Source: Strigamia acuminata (Eukaryota > Arthropoda > Chilopoda > Geophilomorpha > Linotaeniidae). Taken from it: DNA of 64,000 nucleotides. Location: contig OX442317.1 of NCBI GenBank assembly GCA_949358305.1, positions 8,562,186-8,626,185 on the forward strand, in the 5' to 3' direction. Shown one piece after another: positions 24,601 through 36,509 of the stretch. The position numbers were made by a program, and so were the translations under genes. Each line of letters begins with the position of its first letter. Position 1 is the stretch's first letter. The notes under the pieces are model-generated. The model made no database searches. It saw only the letters and a list, made by a program, of their open reading frames with translations, and was not told the DNA's origin.

Positions 24601-25090
24601 TTTATTGTAAATTAAAAAAATTAGAATAACATAACGTAATAATATAACAAGTAAATATAAAAAAACCAATTTTTTGAAAAAGTCTTTTATATTGGTGCTT
24701 CAAATCGCCTCCAGAGTGCGCTACTACCGCAGATTGTTTCGTGATTGCCGTGATCGTGCCAAAAAACCTTCAACAAAGTACTTTTTGTAGACAATATTAA
24801 AAACAAAATATATGGGCAGATAGGAATTTTTATTTCAACCAGATTTAGCCTGGTTTCAGAATTTTTAGAACGTTTTTTGGTATCGAAAACATCAAAATCG
24901 GGCGAACATTTTGGCATCCATTAAAGAACACGGGTTCCGCCAGGTGGCGCTGCGGTTTGAAAAATCACATTACAGGTCACGTTACAGGAACCGGAAGTAC
25001 CGGAAGTTGAACCCCACACACATATATGAAAATAAAATTATATATATAGGAAAATATAAAAATATAAAATTATATATATATAATTATATA

Positions 25091-25134
<44 letters not shown>

Positions 25135-25318
25135 ATATAAAAGTGATATTATTTTTTAATGAGCTTTATTAATTTTATTAGTTTTATTAATTAATTTCAA
25201 ATGAGCTCTATTGAATGTTTATTTTCTCTCTTAAAAAGTGAATAAGTCAATTAATTTCAATACCAGAAGTTATTTACCTTTTTCATAACTTTTAGGATTT
25301 AATTAAATACAGATTGTG
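21638..25318. other. Unit B spacer between GMC-B and SSP-B
   Basis: Collinear with 3952-7632 of unit A (offset 17,686). It carries the same relic promoter, the ~1.16-kb insertion (about 22829-23992) with the GGCGAAT cluster (about 23412-23852), the ~375-bp repeat (about 24651-25026) and the TA microsatellite. No additional gene is seen. Confidence 0.7.
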
Positions 25319-25399
25319 TATAAAGATGCAAGCATTCTAACCACTTTTCAAAATCCAACCTTATCGTTATTTCATGCGTAGTAACGGTATTCATCCAAA

Positions 25400-26347
25400 A
25401 TGAAAATAATCTATCTGATTGTAATTTTGTCAGTTTGTCCAGCAAATGAAGTCGATGCTATATATTATGTGGTATGAAAAAGTTTATGAACGTAAATTAG
25501 GTTAGACTTCACTGCAGAGCATACCCAAACTTTGTTTTATTTATTTATTTATTTATTTTGCTCTTTTGTGATAATTTATTTTACTAATTTCCATGTTGGT
25601 TTCTCATTTAATAATGCAGGTGTTTCTTTTGTTAATAGTGTAAAGATATACAGTCAACAGCATCCGAGGCTTTCTGCACTTATTTCCAAAAACTTGAAGA
25701 CAAAGAAGTAAGTTTGTTTCAATGAAATATTTTCAACAAAACTCAATTAACAAAAATAAATTGTAGTTAGCCGATGCTGCTTGTCACTGTCTTAGTGCCG
25801 TTATTAAACAAAAGGTAATTACACTATCACTATGATTCATTCACCCGTGATACTTGACAAAAGTTGGCATTCTTAATTATTTATAGAATGCCTTGTGCAC
25901 AACAGATGATAAGACCCATTTTGGTAGTCTACCCAGCTGTGAGGCGTTGCTTCAATCCGTACGTATAGCCATTTTATTCTTACCAGTTTTAGAATTTAAA
26001 AAATTCGTTTGTAAAATTCCAGCCAACATATTCCAAAATAACTAAATCTAAGGCTGTTGAGACTTCAGTCAAGTTAATGTTAACAGCTATTCTCGACCGT
26101 TGCGCAAATAACGAGGACACAATTCAGGGACGTATAGAAAATGAGTTTCAATTTGAATCTACTACTCCATACATAGGTAAATTATTACGTTTGGCTTTTC
26201 ACACTTCATAACTTATTTATGTGAAATGTTTATTTGATTTTAGATACACAATTGGCAACTGAACAGAAACTTTCTCAAGAAGAAGCTGATGAAATAAACA
26301 AATGCTTCCATGAAATGCGGGAAATTATTAACCCTTCTCCGGAATAA
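25400..26347 (+). CDS. SSP-B: small secreted eight-cysteine protein, six exons
   Basis: Exons at 25400-25471, 25639-25707, 25767-25814, 25887-25958, 26023-26176 and 26244-26347. I saw no coding difference from SSP-A, so the predicted 172-aa protein is the same. TATAAA at 25319-25324. It arose with the unit A/B duplication, and differences appear only past the stop (for example near 26393 and 26446). Family and function unknown; predicted extracellular. Confidence 0.85.
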
Positions 26348-26640
26348 AATTTTTTGTTGTTTGAAATTTAAATTTATTAAAATAAACATTCAGTAAACGT
26401 TGATCTTTTGTTTCTATAATATTGTCAACAAAAAAAAATACAAATTATCTCCACTCGTACCTCTCGCACTTAGGAGAGAGGTTTATTTGAAATTTATTTA
26501 ATTTTATTTATAAAAATTCGCGGAACATTGAGGTCCTTCTAATTGCCTGTGTGGAGCAAATAATGAGAATAAGGCTCCTTGCTCTGTTTTCGATTTTAAG
26601 AGTTGAAAATCTCTTTCCTCTCATGTGTTAGGATTTACCG

Positions 26641-27111
26641 CCAGGACCAGCACCCAAGTGACAGATTACAGCAACTAACTTATACAAACACAACGAAGAG
26701 AAATACAATTTTCATACAGTAAAAATAGCTATTAATTTCTAGAATAATATATTTTTATCTCCCCGTTCAATTTAATCAAGAAATAAAAACACTTAAAGGT
26801 CAAAACGTGAGCGATATGACGAAACCCTCCAAAATGGCGCCCGTCATTAACTCTCTAAAGTTAACCATCGTCTTCGACTATGAAAACCATCGTTAAAGAA
26901 TTGGATAATAACATAAAACGTAAGTAAACAATGTAAACAACTTGTGTAAGTCGAAATTAATCGCTGATTATATAGTTACAGACTCTGAAGAAGCGGATAC
27001 CGATATAGACGATCGCGCACGGCCAACGCCCTTGGTGCGAGCCCGAACCGATGCAGAAAACTCGTAATCACAAACTAACGGTAAAAACAAAACTAGAGTA
27101 AATTCTTATAT
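26641..27111 (+). other. Module X (B)
   Basis: Collinear with 8955-9425. The possible 41-aa two-exon micro-ORF (ATG at 26880) is preserved. See the unit A copy for interpretation. Confidence 0.35.
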
Positions 27112-27153
27112 ATTCTTATACATGTATGAATTCTTGGGCCATTTAATTACCGT

Positions 27154-29141
27154 CATAGAGTAAGGGATAGAAAGAGTCGGCACTCTCCCGTTTTTGGCGC
27201 AATCAGGCCACGCCGGGCCACGCCTCCAATCGACACTAGCGCTCGCAGTGGTGTAGCTGCTATGAACAGCTTCAGATCAACGTGCGACTATTGCAATTAT
27301 TGGCCAAATTGACATAATTAGACAGTTACCATGTTTACAGTGGTGGCCAAAAGTTTAGCACCACTACTTACACTTGCACTATTTTGTGTTTTGACAAAAA
27401 AGTAAAGCCTGCAGCATCTTTCTGATAAAAAATATGAATTCAGCATTAAATTCTGCCTTAGAAAATGTTAAAAAATTTAAACAAAGCATCCATCGTAATT
27501 AATAATAGCAATTTTTAGTGTTTGTGTACAAATTTTTGCTGGACAATTCAAAAAAGCACAAAAAAACCCGGTTTCTTCAGAAAATCATTGTTTATTTGAA
27601 CAATACATGTCAATATTATGTTGGTTAACCAAAATTTTGTATGTGTGATTGTGCAGGCCAAGTCAAAACTTAAATGTGATGGGTTTGGAACACTGGGCAT
27701 TTGGCTTGACTTTGTGCTTAGAATCATTTTCCTGCTAAAATATCCAAATCAAAGGCAGTTTATCATCTTCAAATGGAAGCATAACAATACTTTTTTATAA
27801 GTATATTGGTCCATGATACCCTTAATTCAATGTTGTGGACAGTGCTGGACTGGCCCGGCGGGCTACTGGGAGTTTCCCGGTGGCCCGTGGCCGCTGTGGT
27901 CTGTCGCGGCCTGCTGTGGCTTGTCCCGACTTCATAAAATGTGGCACAGACACCCAGATTTCCCGGCCATAAATTTGTTCCCAGTCCAGCCCTGGTTGTG
28001 GACCGATACACACACAGGAAACCATCCTCGTATTTTTACTACAACGATCTGACGATATCTCAATCCAAGTTTTTGAATTTTCGCATGCACGGGTGTTTAC
28101 ATGCAGGTTTCAATGCGCAAAACGCCCAAAATCTAGCTCGTACAACTGGAATTTAGTTTTCCAGATAAGTCTGTCTTTTCTAGAAAACTGATTTGTTTAC
28201 ATGATCAGTTTTCCAGAAAAGTAAAATTCGCATTTTCACTTATCCAGATAACTGGGTACATGTAAACATGGTAAATGACATCTCTAAAGAGCAATGGGCA
28301 TTATTACAGTGCCTACAACTCATCAGTATTTGAATAAAAAATCATTAATTTTGACCAATTTGAATTGAAAATCATTAATTTTGACAAATATGAATTAAAA
28401 ATAATCAGTTTTTGATCAGAATAGAGCAAAAGTTAGCAGTTTTTGATGAGAATTGAGCAAAATTCAGCAGCTTTTGATCAGAATTGAGCAAAATTCAGCA
28501 GTTTTTGACCAATTTTGATCAAAATTTATCAAGTTTTGACCAATTTGGGCCAAAATTCATCATTTTATGACCAATTTGGTTCAAAATTCATTATTTTATT
28601 ACTAATTTGGTTCAAAATTAATTGTTTTATTACTAATTTGGTCTAAAATTCATCATTTTATGACCAAAATAGCTAAAAGAAATTCATCAGACTTCACTGA
28701 AATGGAGTGAAGTTCACTCCATTTTTTACCAAAATAAAGCCAAATTAGTTTGCTTGGATTCTGTGGTTGTACCTCTTTTAATTAAATATTACTCACTACC
28801 TATTTTAACCTATTCAACTTATTTTAACTACATGTGTAAACAGATGATATTAAAACTTGAGTCCATTATATCTGTCTCTCAACATATTTCTGTTCTGGAA
28901 TAAAATAAAATTGTTATTTTTAATAAATATCTTAAAAATAACATAAAACCTTAATTTTTCTAATGGATATTTGGACATTTACGGCTCCAATACATTGCTA
29001 GCTAGTAGCTGAGCCACACAATCAGCAGCTCAACCACACGAGGGCGCCACCGTTGATATGACGTTTCTGACGCAACAATGATTGCACTAACTACAAAGGT
29101 TCCGATGGAGAGTGCCGACTCTTTCTATCCCTTACTCTATG
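27154..29141. mobile_element. 1,988-bp TIR element, unit B copy without hAT
   Basis: Same CATAGAGTAAGG ends and TTACCGT duplications (27147-27153 and 29142-29148) as in unit A. It keeps the empty hAT target GTGTGATT at 27643-27650 and the 155-bp MITE at 27840-27994. It is 8 bp shorter than A near 27788, where A has an extra tctccaat-type octamer. No transposase is seen. Confidence 0.8.
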
Positions 29142-29378
29142 TTACCGTATTTATAACTAACCTCTTTTCAAACTAGGTACGCAACTGAACTAGAAACGCA
29201 TTCTCCCTTTTTACCGCATCATCAAGACTACACAACTCAACTGAGACACGAAGTAGCCTCAGAAACAGACACCTAACTTATCCAATTGAATCAGGTAAAT
29301 GAATATAATTACTCCAAACAGTAAAACGAATTAATCTAACACATTGAAACTATTTTCTTAGGTTTAACCAAACGAATT

Positions 29379-29678
29379 ATGACGGAATGCGATTATACAT
29401 ACGAATCCGACTGTGAATGCAATTCCGAACTCGAATCAACCCAAAGACTCTTTTTCATTAGATACGTATTAAACTTTCCCTAAATCAAAGAACGAAATTA
29501 AAAATTCGAACTAATTTATTTCTAGAAACATGAAGCGGAAAGACATCGCCCTCTGTTGATTGCAAACACTATTGCTAGGCTCGGTGTTTGTGGGGCATGC
29601 GACGTGGCTGTTTCGGCCAAATTGCTCTCAAGTAATGAAACTTGCGACAATTCTACCTTTACTACCTTTTGGGGATAA
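29379..29678 (+). other. Module Y (B): possible two-exon gene remnant
   Basis: Copy of 17675-17974 at offset 11,704, with the same 4-bp deletion relative to unit C. Not supported as an active gene. Confidence 0.3.
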
Positions 29679-30065
29679 ATATGTCGGTACAAGACATTGC
29701 TAATTCTAACAATAACCTAATCTAACCGAGATAAGCTAAAACTGTGCGCTAAGTGAATAAATAACGAAATAATACGAACTTACGATTACAGGAAACATGA
29801 TTACGTTTATTACAAAGTACAACTGGGTTCTGGGTTCTGGGTTCTGGGCACGTGTAAACGGGCTGCATAGTCTGGTTGAGGATCCGGGCGGGCCAAGGGA
29901 TAGGGCTGGCTTCGCGGCATCGTCACAATAACGATACGTGGGGGTATTCGGCCACATGGCTAGAATGCACAAAGATGTGGAGAATTCTCCGCATTTGCCG
30001 TGATATGGAAACGTGATTCGAACAATACTAAAACTACAAAAGAATACAACAAATAAACGTTAGAT

Positions 30066-30323
30066 CAGCGGTCGGCAACTGGCGGCCCGTGGTCCGGATC
30101 CGGCCCGCGGAAGGTCGAAACTTGGATCGCCAGATATTTTTTATTATATATTTTTTTGGTATTTTCGTTGTTTTTTGGTGTTCTTTTGATTTTTTTTGTT
30201 TTTTTTTTGGTGTTTTTGGTGTTTTTTGTGTTCTTTTTGTTTTATTTTGTTGTCTTTTTCTGGACCTCGAAAAAAATTTTCACTAGTATCCGGACTCCAC
30301 TCAAAATTACTTGCCGACCCCTG
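30066..30323. mobile_element. hAT-type MITE, 258 bp (unit B tail)
   Basis: Duplicate of 18362-18619 with CGTTAGAT on both sides. Present because the A tail was copied together with the front of unit C. Confidence 0.85.
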
Positions 30324-30633
30324 CGTTAGATATTAATATTATCGGCGGAGACAGTCACGATGGTTTTAAGTAGAGCTGCTATTTTTGCGGAAAATAAATT
30401 TCTCTGAAAATGTTTTTAAAAGTGTGGATAATCCAAACAGAATAAACCCAATTGCGTTTTAAATTTTTAATCTTTTAAAACACACTCGTTCAATTTATTG
30501 TGGTGGAAACTGTCAAAGAATTCTTACAATTTTTTTTAATCTATTGTATAAAATAGTCAAATTTATTGAAAAGTTATATAATTATATAATCTAAATGCCA
30601 CTATTTTTCCTTATCAATATCCTTGAACTGTTG

Positions 30634-30710
30634 TATAAAAGAATCATTTCGACCATACACACGACACTTTTCAAAATTTTCTTTCACAAACTGCAGATTA
30701 TTGTAAAGTT
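30634..30710 (+). promoter_or_regulatory. GMC-C core promoter
   Basis: TATAAAAG at 30634-30641, cacttttcaaaat 31 bp later, ATG at 30711. Near-identical to GMC-B. Confidence 0.65.
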
Positions 30711-31587
30711 ATGAAGATTCTTTTAACTCTAGTTTTCTATCTCGTATTTCAAAATGACTTGGGCGCATCCGAGTGTCCGGCCGACAATGAGTACGACTAC
30801 ATCATTGGTAAGAACGTGAATATTAGTTTTTGTTTCCTATCACGAATTAATCGATATTTTATTTAGTCGGTGGAGGAACCACTGGGGGTGTAATTGCTGC
30901 AAGACTCTCCGAAGACAGCAATGCCAAAGTATTGTTGATAGAAGCTGGCGGAAAGCCGTTGGAAAATGCATCCATTCCTTTTCTAGCAATGGATCAGTTG
31001 GGAACTGAGATGGATTGGAACTACACTTCGACGCCACAAGAACATTGTTGCGATATGTTCAACGGCAAAGTAAGTGAAAGCAGACATTAATTTACAGTTT
31101 TCTTTATTTAAACAAAGAAATAAGTTGAATATGTCGTAATTTTATTATTAGCGTTTACCGTTATATCGCGGTAAATCGTTAGGCGGCTCGGGCTCACTCG
31201 ATGTTATGATATACTCGCATGGTAATAGAAAAAATTATGATTCGTGGAAAGACGCCGGAAATGACGGATGGGGTTATGACGACATCCTGCCATATTTCCT
31301 CAAGTTAGAAAATTTCATATTTCTTCATGATCCAGATAGCGGTTTGTCCAATTTATTTTATCAAAACTCACGATAAACTTCGTTTTTTTTTTTTAATCTT
31401 GTTTTATTTAAAAATAGATTCGTACCACGGTAAGGGCGGTCCAATAACAATTTCACACACGGACTTCAAAACACCAATAGCTGAGGCGTTTTTAGCCGCT
31501 GCTTCCGAACTTGGTCAACCGATAGTGGACTACAATGCGAAAACACAGACTGGTAAAATTCACAACTACTACAGTTTGCGCCTGATA

Positions 31588-31872
31588 TCTTGATGCTAAA
31601 TTCGTCCTGCACATCCCATTCTGCGCAGACGATTTTCTAATTCTAGTTGATATTTAGGAGTGTTAAGCCTAATATTGGGTCTAATAATGCTAAAATAAAG
31701 TAACTAAACAACAATATTTTACTTTTATTAAAGAGTTTATTGTTGTTTATTCACTTTATTTTACCATTATTAGGCCTAACATTAGGCTTAATACTACCAA
31801 ATAAGTATAACAATTGGCATTAGAAAATTGTCTGCGCAGAATGGGATGCGCAGTATGATTTTAGCATCAAGA
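31588..31872. mobile_element. Intronic MITE in GMC-C intron 4
   Basis: TA-flanked (31586-31587 and 31873-31874) with the better preserved ends TCTTGATGCTAAA / TTTAGCATCAAGA. It is somewhat shorter and more diverged than the A/B copies beyond the first ~40 bp. Confidence 0.75.
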
Positions 31873-32021
31873 TACTTCATTTTTAAGAGATTTGCTCTTT
31901 TGTTTATACAGGCTTCACGTTTAACCCAAACACCATTGCACATGGCTCTCGGTGCAGTAGTTACACGTGTTATTTGCAACCTGCCATGTCAAGATCTAAC
32001 TTAAAGGTTCTGACTAACACA

Positions 32022-32255
32022 CTTAGCTGCCGTACATTTTGTGGTGTATTCCACTCCAGTCGCTCGTTTGTCACTGTTTACGACAATCTTGAAAAATAAT
32101 AAATACGGAGTAATAAGTAATGAAACAGTCAGTAAATGGCTTCAATGACTGTTTCATTACTTATTACTCCGTATTTATTATTTTTCAAGATTGTCGTAAA
32201 CAGTGACAAACGAGCGACTGGAGTGGAATACACCACAAAATGTACGGCAGCTAAG
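32022..32255. repeat. 110-bp perfect inverted duplication in GMC-C
   Basis: Left arm 32022-32131 is the exact reverse complement of right arm 32146-32255, with a 14-bp spacer. The right arm is the native end of intron 5 plus the start of exon 6. The left arm replaces the last ~12 bases of exon 5. Perfect arms with a short spacer resemble a template-switch product. Confidence 0.95.
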
Positions 32256-32753
32256 TGTACAAAAGAGTGTACAGCTACTGCCAAAAAAGAAGTTATACTA
32301 TCAGGAGGAGTTTACAATAATCCGCAATTGCTGATGCTGTCCGGAATTGGACCTAAAGAAACACTTAAAAAATTCAACGTAATAAGCCACACAAATAATT
32401 TTATAATGATATTGGTGGGAAAACATTATGTCAATTGCAGATCGACGTAGTAGCGGATCTTCCAGGAGTAGGAAACTATCTCGAAGACCAAGTAACCGTA
32501 GCTGGACAAATGTTCACGCTAAATGACACCGTCAGCTTAAACAAGCAGCGATACGACACTAAAAAATATTTAGACCAGTGGCACAAAGATAAGACTGGCC
32601 CCATGACCGTCGGTAGCGCTTTCGAAACCGATTGTTACTACCAAAGTAAACTTGTCACCGACGTCACTGATTATCCGGACATCAATGTTAAATTCTATTC
32701 GGATAACGTCGTTCAAATAATCGAAAATTTCATCAGTCCCGTAAACTAATCTA

Positions 32754-33023
32754 GGGGCCGTCCATAAATCACGTAACGCACCAAGAGGGGGGAGGGGGTT
32801 TCAAATTGTGTTACGTTCCATGTAAAAAAAAAAAATTTTAATTTTAATTGATCAAAATTTAATCATTTTTTATATGAGTTTTGGAAAATTTGGGGGGGGG
32901 GGGCGAATTTCAGTTTTGTTACGTAATTAGAGGGTATGGGGTTCGGGAATTTGTTACAACCATGTTACAGAGGGTGGGAGGGAGTCTAAAAATTTCAAAT
33001 TTTGTGTTTCGTAATTAATGGAC
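32754..33023. mobile_element. Insertion in GMC-C intron 7 (GGGGCCGTCCATAAAT type)
   Basis: Begins GGGGCCGTCCATAAATCACG and ends in the imperfect inverse GTAATTAATGGAC. Copies A and B lack it at the same intron position. The interior is G-rich with repeated TGTTACG pieces. A related fragment occurs at 45705-45830. No coding content. Confidence 0.6.
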
Positions 33024-33677
33024 ACAAACAAATCAACATTACCAATGATCCTAATTAATGTCATTTAAATTCTAGGCTTTAATAGCAACTATGCCACCAG
33101 CAGACAAAGATGTGATGACATTTCTCCCACTTATGATACGTCCTAAAAGTCGTGGAACCGTGACCCTAAAGAGCAAAAATCCTTTTGATCCTCCCGTTGT
33201 AAATCCCAATTTGTTGGCTCATCCGGATGATGTTGCAACGTTAGCTGAGGGAATTAAATTTGCCTTGTCAATTGGTCGTACAAAAGCATTCGCGAAATAC
33301 GATCCGCAGTTGTATCTTAACGGATCGATTCCGTACTGTGCTGACGTACTAGACAAGCAATCTGATGCTTATTACCAGTGCGTAGCTAAAAAACTTGCAG
33401 TTCATATCACTTATATATCAAGCTCGTGCAGAATGGGGCCTGCAAGTGACTCGATGGCAGTGGTGGACAGCACATTAAAGTAAATAAATGAGAGTATTAA
33501 TATTGATGACACTTGGTAATTGTTGTTGCTCATTACAGAGTGCGCGGTATTACGGGTCTAAGAATTGCCGATGCGTCAATCATGCCGCACATGGTATCCG
33601 CTCATCCGTCTGCTACGTGTCTGATGATTGGAGAAAAAGCTGCAGATATGATTAAAAAGGATAATAAGAGTAATTAA

Positions 33678-35150
33678 ATGTTTGAAATGATGTCAAAATT
33701 ATTAACGGCTTAGAAATGTACTATATTGCCCAAATAAAACGTAAAATGTTTAAAATAAATTTATACTTTTGTATTTATTTTATCAACATTTTGTAGTGAC
33801 TTCACACCAAGCTTTTGGATCTGATCCGAAGCTCCGTTCGTCAATCGAGTTCCCACAACTGGATTCAAAGATTGGATTCGAATTCGAATTCATTAAATAA
33901 TGTCAGCAGTCTGTAGCATTCACATATGCGCATTATTCGATAATAAAATGGCAGCCATTGTAGTTAGGTGTTTCTAAAACCTGTTGCGTCTAAAACCCGG
34001 TTTAGTTGGATTGAATCACATTTTGGTGTGAACACAACTCCATCCGAGTGAATATAGAAACTCTGTTCAGTTGGAATGTGTATGCGCATTACAACACATT
34101 TCAAGGATGCATCAAAAAATGGGTTTTTCTTTTTTGTAAATTGGTTGCATTTACTGAATACATCGTTGAGTGGAGCATTTTGTTCTTTATCGTTTCATAG
34201 GTTTATGGGACAAATGGATTGATATCTATTGTGTCTCTAAAGTTATTTAATCCTTTCATTCAGATTCGTTTAGTTTATTGCGGCGGAAACTGTCAGAATT
34301 TGTTATTAGTTGATTGTTCCAAAACTATCAAACTGATGGCAGATGGTTACGGAACTATATTACATAAATGACTATTTTTCCTCATCAACTTTTATATAAA
34401 CGAATCATTTCTCCCACACGAGACAAAATTTTACAATTTTTTAAATGTTTAATTTTAAGTAATTCATTTTATTTTATTTATTTATTTATTTATTTATTTA
34501 TCTAAGACACTCGAGTGGAGTAAAAATACAGGAAAATATTTTAAGAAATTTTCAAATCCCTAGCAAATTCCTGAAATCTTCAAATCCTTAGCAAATTCCT
34601 AAAAATTTTAGTTGTAATTTGAAATCTTTGTTCATCGGTTTATCACACATAAATTTTTTTAGTTTCTTAAATCACCGCCAGAATGCGCTGCAATCAGCAC
34701 TGACTGCTGTATCAGTGCCAAAAAATACAAATACCGGTAAGTGAAATTTTCACATTAAAATATAGAGAAAAAATATATGAGCAGCTGGGGACTTTTATTT
34801 CAAACAGGATTAGCTTGGTTTCAGAATTTATTAACTACTTCATAATGAAAAACAAGCCAGATTTAGAGTTGATCCTGGAAATCCGCATACATTTTTAAGT
34901 ATTTTAAGTATTTTAAGTTGAAACAAACACACAAACTACAAAACCAGAAAAAGTCATAACAAATTAAATAAAAGTGTAATAAAAGGTTGTATCGAAGAGC
35001 GGTGTTTTGAGGTGACATGACACTATGTTTGGTTGCCAAGGTCACTTTGGTTACCATACCACTCTGTAAATGAAATGAGTTTATTTCAATGTAAAGGTAG
35101 GGGAACTATATTTGCATGTTTCCTGTTTTAAATAAAATTAAACATTGTTA
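33678..35150. other. Unit C spacer
   Basis: Homologous to the A/B spacer but shorter: it lacks the 1.16-kb GGCGAAT insertion. A relic GMC promoter is clearer here (tatataaacgaatcatttct at about 34393, then cacacgagacaaaatttta). No coding exon is seen. Confidence 0.5.
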
Positions 35151-35158
35151 CCAATATA

Positions 35159-35406
35159 CAGGGCCGTTCCTAGTAAATATCTGTGGTGAGGCGAGCATTA
35201 AAAATGCCGCCTCCCCCCCCCCCCAAAAAAAAAAAAAAAAAAAAAAAAAAACCTATTTCTGAATACGTCCGAAAATATTTTTGGGAAAAAAAAAAAAAAA
35301 AAAAAAAATTTTTTATTTTTTTTTTTTTTTTGGTCAAAATTGCCGCCCCTGTCAGTGTGCCGCCTGAGGCGGCCGCCTCTTTGCCTCATAGGTCGAAACG
35401 GCCCTG
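35159..35406. mobile_element. hAT-type MITE, 248 bp
   Basis: Ends CAGGGCCGTT / AACGGCCCTG with the 8-bp duplication CCAATATA (35151-35158 and 35407-35414). The unit E equivalent (about 49660) has the uninterrupted site. The interior contains long C and A homopolymers, where base calling is unreliable. Confidence 0.85.
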
Positions 35407-35806
35407 CCAATATAATTATCGTGCTTTCTTTGCGATCCAGCTTTAAACTCCCAACCTTGGGTCCATTTTTAATTTCCAAGAGTGTTTTTATTTTTTTTGT
35501 ATTTTTGAATCTACTATTTTTTTTATTGTTCGTTATAATGTATAAAAATAAAAGAATTTTTGAAGCTGAACTTTTATTATTCTGACACTGAATTTTGAAA
35601 CTGCTCCGCCGTCTTTTGTAGACACAGTGGACAACACAACACGATGCTGCACTGCAATACACTGGTCAACACAATAACTTTGTTTTTCTGAATTTTAGGC
35701 CTTCAATTAAGGAAATTTAAAATAATGTGAGTATTAACATCAAATCTGTTCATTTATTGTAAATTGAAAAAATTAGAATAACATAATGTAATAATATAAA
35801 AATGTA

Positions 35807-36198
35807 CCGTATTACCTCGGGTATAAGCCGACCAACTTTTTGCAAAATCCTGGCCGCTAATTGGGGGGGTCGGCTTATACGCGCGTGTTAAAAAAAAAAA
35901 AAAAAAATGTAACGTTCGTTACATTTGTATTGTATATACGACCAGCCATCCAACAATCAGTCAATTTCCACAATTTCCGACCAAATTGTAGTCAATTGCA
36001 TCAATTTTTGACTAAATTGTAGTCAATATTATCAATTTTTGACTAAATTGTAGTCAATTTCATTGATTTTCGACTAAATTTTACAACATTTTGACGTACT
36101 CGGCTTATACCCGCGAGCTACCATTTATTAGCAAAATGGTGCCCTAGAATGGGGGGGTCGGCTTATACACGGGTCGGCTTATACCCGAGGTAATACGG
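35807..36198. mobile_element. TA-flanked MITE, CCGTATTACC ends
   Basis: Ends CCGTATTACCTCGGGTATAA and its inverse, flanked by TA at 35805-35806 and 36199-36200. Unit E reads straight through (aaaatgtagttatat). The interior holds repeated ttgactaaattgtagtcaat. Tc1/mariner-type by target choice; no transposase. Confidence 0.8.
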
Positions 36199-36509
36199 TA
36201 GTTAAATAAAATATATAAAATTATATATATAATTATAAAATTATATATATAATAATATAGAAGTGATATCATTTTGTAATGAGCGTAATTAATTTTATTA
36301 GTTTTATTAGTTAATTTCAAATGAGCTCTATTGAATGTTTTATTTTCTCTTTTAAAAAGTGAATAAGCCAATTAATTTGATTACCAGAAGTTATTTACCT
36401 TTTTCATAACTTTTAAATACAGATTGTGTATAAATATCCAAGCATTCTAACAACATTTCAAAATCCATTTCTATCGATATTTCGTGCGTAGTACCGATAT
36501 TCATCCAAA

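Larger units (their letters stand above)
30711..33677 (+). pseudogene. GMC oxidoreductase copy C, disrupted by inverted duplication
   Basis: Exons 1-4 (30711-30807, 30867-31069, 31152-31341, 31418-31552) are near-identical to copy B. Exons 6-9 (32190-32378, 32441-32740, 33076-33479, 33539-33677) are open but diverged from A and B, keeping GPKE where they have GRKE. Exon 5 begins at 31912, but its end is replaced. The last bases and donor seen in A/B (ttagcaactaag before gtcagt) are missing, and a 110-bp reverse copy of intron 5 plus exon 6 sits there. Read-through reaches a TAA in the inverted arm. Intron 7 also carries an inserted element. Unless splicing skips exon 5, no full protein can be made. 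The Tyr substitution at the usual catalytic His is shared (ITYISSSCRMG). Confidence 0.85.

Noticed and set aside
35198-35662. Frame with poly-K / poly-F and glycine runs
   Set aside because: Crosses homopolymers inside a hAT MITE; artefact.
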